Shown piece after piece: positions 59,708-64,000 of a DNA stretch of 64,000 bases. The stretch is from positions 6,448,001 through 6,512,000 of the forward strand of contig NZ_CP163525.1 in assembly GCF_041080655.1 (NCBI RefSeq). The letters are read 5' to 3'. The stretch is from Streptomyces sp. CG4. GTDB lineage: Bacteria; Actinomycetota; Actinomycetes; Streptomycetales; Streptomycetaceae. A model generated the notes under the pieces. It was not told the origin of the DNA. It searched no databases and saw nothing but the letters and a program-made list of their open reading frames with translations. A program made the position numbers and the translations under genes. The first letter of the stretch is position 1; each line of letters starts with the position of its first letter.

Positions 59708-60184
59708 ATGAGAGGCAAGCGCACGGCAATGGGCGCGGCTCTGGCCGCCGGGGCCCTCGCGGTCACCGGACTCGCCCTCGCACCCTCCGCGGTCGCCGTC
59801 ACCCCACAGTCGGCGACCATCACCGCGAGCTGCGGCGCCTTCGGCGGCGGTACGGCCACACTCACCGCCACCCAGAGCGGCACCTCGGCCACCATCACCC
59901 TCAGCTCCTCCGCGATCAGCGCGCCGGTCGCGGTGGCCCAGGACTCCATCTCCTCCACCCTCACGATGGCCAAGGCCGGCGGCGGCTCCGTCGTCTTCAG
60001 CGGGACGAAGAACCCCGCCATGAAGTCCGGCGACCCGGTCAGCGTCGGCCCTCTCCCCGGCACCGTCGCCTCCGGTGACAGCCTCGACGCCAATGGCGGC
60101 TCGCTGAAGATGGTGATCTTCGGGGTCACCGTGAACTGCACCGCGAACGGCCCGCAGTCGCCCGGCCCCTTCGTCTTCGACTGA
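59708..60184 (+). CDS. Small secreted protein
   Basis: The product has 158 residues. A Sec signal peptide (MRGKRTAMGAALAAGALAVT, then GLALAPSAVAV, cleavage likely after AVA) precedes a Thr/Ser/Gly-rich beta-type domain (SATITASCGAFGGGTATLTA, TSATITLSSSAISAP) with two cysteines, one near the front and one in TVNCTANG, which could form a disulfide. It is followed by a strong hairpin and then by two further exported proteins. The function is unknown; context suggests a component or substrate of the surface locus. Confidence 0.75.
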   Translation: MRGKRTAMGAALAAGALAVTGLALAPSAVAVTPQSATITASCGAFGGGTATLTATQSGTSATITLSSSAISAPVAVAQDSISSTLTMAKAGGGSVVFSGTKNPAMKSGDPVSVGPLPGTVASGDSLDANGGSLKMVIFGVTVNCTANGPQSPGPFVFD

Positions 60185-60228
60185 CGGAACTGAGCGATCT
60201 GTTCCGGTTCCGGCCGGAAGTCCCCTGG

Positions 60229-60268
60229 ATGCCGCGGAAACTGATGATCCGTCAGGTTTCCGCGGCAT
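60229..60268 (+). terminator. Strong hairpin terminator between two secreted-protein genes
   Basis: ATGCCGCGGAAACTGA (60229-60244) pairs with TCAGGTTTCCGCGGCAT (60252-60268) over 16 bp with one bulged G. Confidence 0.75.
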
Positions 60269-60357
60269 CTCCATTGACTTCTCACCCCCGCTCCACCTCA
60301 ATGCCCCCTGTCGGCGCAGATGAGCCGCTGCGCCCGCAACCCTCAGGAGGGGGCCCC

Positions 60358-61695
60358 ATGGGTTCGACACCCCCAAGATCACGAAGATCCCGACGGTGGC
60401 GCTGGAGCGCACTGTTCGGGGCGACCGCGCTCGCGGTCACCGCGGGCGGCGCGCTGGCCTTCCCGGCCGGTGCCGCCGGCACGAACGTCGACTTCGCCAC
60501 GCACTGCATCCCGCCCGCCGTGGCGGGCCTGCCGCCGATCGACGGCACCACGACCGCCAACGTCTCGGTGGACAACGTGAGCCCCAAGGTCGGCGACACC
60601 GTCACCGTGACCTACACCGTGGTCACCGCCGCCGCCAGCAACCCCACCGACCTGGCCCTGCCGGCCGACATCATGACCCCGACCGGAAAGGTCACCCTCG
60701 GCGGCGCGCAGACGGGGGACGTGACCGTCGCGGGGCCCAAGAAGAACCCGCCGGTGCCGGGGAAGGCCGCCTTCCCGTCGTTCTCGATGACCGGCACGTT
60801 CACCGTCACCAAGCCCGGCCGGATCACCCTCTCGCCCGGCGACTACAACATCCACACCAGCTACATCCTGGAGCTGGACACCCCCTGCACGGTCACCACC
60901 CCGCCCGCCCCGGTGTCGCAGACCGTCACCGCGACCGACGGGACTCCGGCCAACACCCGGGCCATCTCGCTGAGTTCGGCCTCCGGTGATCCGGGTGCGA
61001 GCGTCACCGTCAGCGGTACGAACTTCACGCCGGGCGCCACCGTCACGCTGGCCGGGCGGGCCGGGGGCAACCAGACCGCCGACACCGCCACGGCCACGGC
61101 CGACGCGCAGGGAGCCTTCAGCGGCTCCCTCGTCGTCAAGGACAAGACGACCACCGGGGTCGTGGCGTACGAGGGCGGTTCCTGGAGCGCGGACAAGGGC
61201 GCCGGACCCGCCGCCTACGTCGTCAACGACAACTCACCCGTCCCGCCCGGCAGCCAGAAGCTGACGACCACCGTCAAGGCGGGCACGCTGTCCCTGTCCC
61301 AGGCCGCGGACTCCGTCGCGCTGTCGGCGGTCGACTTCGGCAAGGGCGGGGCCTCCACCGGCGCGCTGCGGACCGTCACCGTCAAGGACTTCCGTGGCGG
61401 ACCGGCCGGCTGGTCGCTCACCGGCAAGGTCACCGACTTCAGCGGCCCCGGCGCCAAGATCGACGCGGGCAGGCTCAGCTGGACCCCCGCCTGTGCGACC
61501 AAACCCGGCAGCCCCAGCACCTGCAAGGCCGGCTCGGCGGGCACCCTGGGCGCCACGGGCGCGACCCTCGCACAGACCCCCGACGGCACGCTCACCGGCG
61601 GTGAGTTCACCGTCGACGCCGGACTCTCCCTGGACGTACCGGCGTTCACGCCTCCGGGCGCGTACTCCGGTGTCCTCACACTGACGCTCACCTGA
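60358..61695 (+). CDS. Secreted multi-domain surface protein with WxL-like C-terminal domain
   Basis: The product has 445 residues. A basic start and hydrophobic core (SALFGATALAVTAGGALAFP, then AGAAG) form a signal peptide. Three beta-sandwich units follow: one with paired cysteines (DFATHCIPP ... LDTPCTVTT), one IPT/Ig-like (SSASGDPGASVTVSGTNFTP), and a last one resembling the WxL domain of Gram-positive surface proteins. Its first signature is GWSLTGKVTDFSG (W352-S-L354), and the end reads YSGVLTLTLT where classic domains have YxxxLTWxL. WxL domains bind peptidoglycan non-covalently. The next gene encodes a DUF916-like protein, the usual partner, which supports the call. There is no sortase motif or membrane tail. 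Confidence 0.7.
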   Translation: MGSTPPRSRRSRRWRWSALFGATALAVTAGGALAFPAGAAGTNVDFATHCIPPAVAGLPPIDGTTTANVSVDNVSPKVGDTVTVTYTVVTAAASNPTDLALPADIMTPTGKVTLGGAQTGDVTVAGPKKNPPVPGKAAFPSFSMTGTFTVTKPGRITLSPGDYNIHTSYILELDTPCTVTTPPAPVSQTVTATDGTPANTRAISLSSASGDPGASVTVSGTNFTPGATVTLAGRAGGNQTADTATATADAQGAFSGSLVVKDKTTTGVVAYEGGSWSADKGAGPAAYVVNDNSPVPPGSQKLTTTVKAGTLSLSQAADSVALSAVDFGKGGASTGALRTVTVKDFRGGPAGWSLTGKVTDFSGPGAKIDAGRLSWTPACATKPGSPSTCKAGSAGTLGATGATLAQTPDGTLTGGEFTVDAGLSLDVPAFTPPGAYSGVLTLTLT

Positions 61696-61765
61696 GCGCG
61701 GGGCGTCCGCACCCGCCCGTCCCCCTGTCTCCCGTCATGTCTCCCGCCCGTGGGGGTCCGCACCC

Positions 61766-62797
61766 ATGCGCAAGCCGTACGTCCTCCTCCTCGGCCTCCT
61801 CGTCCTTCTCCTCGGCCTGTTCCCCGGCCTCACTGCCGCACCCGCCCACGCCGCCGACAACGGCGGCTGGTCCGTCTACCCGGTCGCCTCGAAGGTCGCC
61901 GCGCGGCCCTACTTCTACCTCTCGGCCGACCCCGGCCAGACCCTCACCGACCAGGTCGCGGTCCAGAACAAGACCGGCGGGCCGCTCACCTTCCGCCTCT
62001 ACGCGGCCGACGCCTACAACACCGCCCGCGACGGCGGGTTCGCCGTCCGCACGCTGAACGAGCGGATGAGCGGAGTCGGCGCCTGGGCGAAGCCCGCGAG
62101 CCCCCGGATCAGCGTCCCGGCCCACAGGACCGTCACCGTGCCGTTCACACTCCACGTCCCGGAAGGGGCCGAGCCCGGGGATCATCCCGGTGCCATCGTC
62201 GCCCTGGACGAGCACGTCGATCCCGGCAGCGGGCGGCTCGCGCTCGGGGTGCGGCGGGCCGTCGGCGCCCGCGTCTATCTCCGGGTCGGCGGGCCCACGC
62301 TGCCCGCGCTCTCCGTCGGGCAGGTGCACATCAGCCACCACCAGCCCCTGATCCCGGGCCTCGGCGCCGGCACGGCCACCGTCTCCTACACCCTGCACAA
62401 CACCGGGAACGTCACCCTCGACCCGAAGGTGGAGCTGAGGGTGCGCGGGCTGTTCGGCCGTACGCTGCTCGACCGCGAGCTGACCCGGGTGCCCTCCGAG
62501 CTGCTGCCGGGGCAGCGGGTCCGGCTCACCGAGACCTGGCGCGGGGCGCCCCAACTCGACCGGGGCGAGGTGACGTTGACCGCGAGCGCGCCCGGCACCC
62601 GGCAGTCGGCGAGCGCCGCCTTCCTCGCGCTGCCGTGGCTCGTCGTGGCGCTGGTGTGCGTGGCCGGCGTGGCGGCCGGGGCGCTGCTGGTCAGAGCGCG
62701 TCGGCGCCGCGCTCGCCGGTCCGCACGCGTACGACCGTCTCCACGGGTACGGCCCACACCTTCCCGTCCCCGATCTTCCCCGTCCGCGCGGCACTGA
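61766..62797 (+). CDS. DUF916-like (WxL-interacting) membrane-anchored surface protein
   Basis: The product has 343 residues: a signal peptide (MRKPYVLLLGLLVLLLGLFP, cleavage after AHA), a first beta-sandwich (WSVYPVASKVAARPYFYLSA, DQVAVQNKTGGPLTFRLYAA, VPAHRTVTVPFTLHVPEGAE) and a second (VSYTLHNTGNVTLDPKVELR), a membrane span (LVVALVCVAGVAAGALLV, about 295-312) and a very basic tail. This is the architecture of DUF916/DUF3324-type proteins that accompany WxL proteins in Firmicutes. The tail is read through 107 bases that are also the 3' end of the convergent PII gene. ATG 61766 lies 70 bases after the WxL-like gene. Confidence 0.8.
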   Translation: MRKPYVLLLGLLVLLLGLFPGLTAAPAHAADNGGWSVYPVASKVAARPYFYLSADPGQTLTDQVAVQNKTGGPLTFRLYAADAYNTARDGGFAVRTLNERMSGVGAWAKPASPRISVPAHRTVTVPFTLHVPEGAEPGDHPGAIVALDEHVDPGSGRLALGVRRAVGARVYLRVGGPTLPALSVGQVHISHHQPLIPGLGAGTATVSYTLHNTGNVTLDPKVELRVRGLFGRTLLDRELTRVPSELLPGQRVRLTETWRGAPQLDRGEVTLTASAPGTRQSASAAFLALPWLVVALVCVAGVAAGALLVRARRRRARRSARVRPSPRVRPTPSRPRSSPSARH

Positions 62798-63029
62798 CGA
62801 TCGCGTCGATCACGGCGTCGGCGTCCGCGTCCTCCACCACGACCTCGATCCGCACCTTCGGCACCAGATCGACCCGGTACTCGGCCCCCCGGTACACCTC
62901 GGTGTGACCGCGCTGCCGGCCGTAGCCGCTCGCCTCGGTCACGGTCAGACCGTGCACGCCCAGCTCCTGCAGGGCCGTCTTGACCGCGTCGAGGCGGTAC
63001 GGCTTGACGATGGCGGTGATGAGCTTCAT
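62691..63029 (-). CDS. PII signal-transduction protein
   Basis: A 112-residue PII trimer subunit: MKLITAIVKPYRLDAVKTAL, the T-loop GYGRQRGHTEVYRGAEYRVD with tyrosines at 46 and 51 (Tyr-51 is the classical modification site), KVRIEVVVEDAD and the C-terminal TGKIGDGKVWAVPVETVVRV ATP/2-oxoglutarate site. It should sense nitrogen/energy status. No amtB ammonium transporter or glnD modifying enzyme is adjacent, unlike the usual streptomycete glnK locus, so this is an orphan PII. Its last 107 bases overlap the convergent DUF916-like gene. I chose ATG 63029; an upstream extension is Pro/Gly-rich and non-coding in appearance. Confidence 0.92.
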   Translation of the reverse strand: MKLITAIVKPYRLDAVKTALQELGVHGLTVTEASGYGRQRGHTEVYRGAEYRVDLVPKVRIEVVVEDADADAVIDAIVSAARTGKIGDGKVWAVPVETVVRVRTGERGADAL

Positions 63030-63275
63030 GCCTGCGTGTCGACCTTCTGCGTGCCGGCCGGGGGAGGACGGAGGGGGGATGACGGAGGGGGAGACCGGGG
63101 CGCCGTGGCCCAGATCGCCGCGATCGTATGCCGTCCCGGCGCGCACCGTAAGGTCCGGGCCGGTGTGCTCCTCCTCGCCGGCCAGGGGGCAGCGATTCCG
63201 TGACGTTTCGTCGTCCGAGCGTCACCGAAACCTCACGGTGCGGTCGGGCCTCGTGGATCAGGGACAATGAACGGC

Positions 63276-64000
63276 ATGAGCGTTCGTACCCCGTCATCCG
63301 AAGAGCCGGCCGAGACCGTCCACCGCGCCGGCTTCGCCTGCTTCGTGGGCCGCCCCAACGCGGGCAAGTCCACCCTCACGAACGCTCTGGTCGGGCAGAA
63401 GGTGGCGATCACCGCGAACCAGCCGCAGACGACGCGGCACACGGTGCGCGGGATCGTGCACCGGCCCGACGCCCAGCTGATCCTCGTGGACACCCCCGGG
63501 CTCCACAAGCCGCGCACGCTGCTCGGCGAGCGGCTCAACGACGTCGTACGCACCACGTGGGCCGAGGTCGACGTGATCGGCTTCTGCCTGCCCGCGAACG
63601 AGAAGATCGGGCCCGGTGACCGCTTCATCGCGAAGGAGCTGGCGGGGATCAAGAAGTCCCCGAAGGTCGCGATCGTCACCAAGACCGACCTGGTCGACTC
63701 CAAGGCCCTCGCCGCGCAGCTGATCGCGATCGACCAGCTGGGCAAGGAGCTGGGCATCGAGTGGGCGGAGATCGTCCCGGTGTCGGCGGCGGGGTCCAAG
63801 CAGGTGGATCTGCTGGCCGACCTGCTGATCCCGCTCCTCCCCGAGGGCCCGGCCCTCTACCCCGAGGGCGACCTCACGGACGAGCCCGAGCAGGTCATGA
63901 TCGCGGAACTCATCCGCGAGGCGGCCCTGGAGGGCGTCCGCGACGAGCTGCCGCACTCCATCGCCGTGGTGGTGGAGGAGATGCTCCCCCGGGAGGACCG
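63276..64000 (+). CDS. era: GTPase Era (5' part, cut by the window end)
   Basis: Era binds the 3' end of 16S rRNA and controls 30S assembly. The visible 241 codons hold the GTPase domain: G1 GRPNAGKSTLTNAL, the QPQTTRHTVRGI switch, G3 DTPGLHKPRTLLGERLND, G4 as TKTD (instead of NKxD) in VAIVTKTDLVDS, and G5 VSAAGSKQVD. The hinge LIREAALEGVRDELPHSIAV leads into the KH domain, which lies beyond 64000. ATG 63276 is seven bases after GACAAT; ATG 63267 overlaps that element. Confidence 0.96.
   Translation, partial: MSVRTPSSEEPAETVHRAGFACFVGRPNAGKSTLTNALVGQKVAITANQPQTTRHTVRGIVHRPDAQLILVDTPGLHKPRTLLGERLNDVVRTTWAEVDVIGFCLPANEKIGPGDRFIAKELAGIKKSPKVAIVTKTDLVDSKALAAQLIAIDQLGKELGIEWAEIVPVSAAGSKQVDLLADLLIPLLPEGPALYPEGDLTDEPEQVMIAELIREAALEGVRDELPHSIAVVVEEMLPRED

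Overview
The window is chromosomal DNA from a Streptomyces species or a very close relative. The signs are very high GC with G/C in nearly every third codon position, frequent GTG starts, long runs of overlapping stop-start pairs, and a gene order that I know as the streptomycete core: proA - M48 protease - nadD - LCP protein - rsfS - tRNA-Ala - leuS - comEA/comEC - holA - rpsT/lepA - hemW - hrcA/dnaJ - rsmE - phoH - ybeY - corC - era. I see no CRISPR array, rRNA, complete insertion sequence or prophage. The window begins just upstream of proA and ends inside era.

Layout. 1-9.4 kb: proA, two single-pass membrane proteins with a shared motif, an M48 metalloprotease, two micro-membrane proteins, then nadD, a divergent LytR-CpsA-Psr protein, rsfS and a histidine phosphatase (NAD and ribosome-silencing functions next to wall-polymer assembly). 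9.4-10.9 kb: two identical tRNA-Ala(GGC) genes flank two small zinc-ribbon proteins and gene remnants. 11-14 kb: a minus-strand redox pair, made of a NuoF-like flavoprotein fused to a ferredoxin and a ferric-reductase-like heme-b membrane protein. 14.1-17.3 kb: leuS behind a leucine leader peptide and intrinsic terminator. 17.4-26.5 kb: a membrane coiled-coil protein, DegV, ComEA, ComEC, an arylamine N-acetyltransferase remnant, a YceI protein, holA and rpsT.

26.7-41 kb: lepA, a long-chain acyl-CoA synthetase, a PP2C phosphatase with an anti-sigma-type ATPase domain, hemW, a Uma2-family protein, DUF3097, a metallo-beta-lactamase-fold hydrolase, then the CIRCE-controlled hrcA-dnaJ pair, a nitronate monooxygenase-like protein, rsmE and a VOC protein. 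41-52 kb looks accessory: a lipoprotein, a tricorn-like protease, a HIT protein, an RNase Z-like hydrolase, an adenine/adenosine deaminase, an MFS transporter, and a glucarate catabolism pair (dehydratases) followed by a PfkB kinase.

52-64 kb: the conserved phoH-ybeY-corC-(cytidine deaminase-like)-era series, interrupted twice. One interruption carries an MmcQ/YjbR protein, an S66 peptidase, and a divergent MFS/XRE-regulator pair. The other holds three secreted or surface genes that resemble a WxL/DUF916 surface locus, plus an orphan PII protein.

The most notable signals are the leuS attenuator, the WxL/DUF916-like surface locus, the redox pair with an altered Fe-S ligand set, a 23-bp tandem triplication across the leuS stop codon, nested intergenic repeats, and a recurrent -10 hexamer placed exactly six bases before start codons, which points to many leaderless mRNAs. 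I did not find a clear, complete, previously undescribed defence or mobile system.
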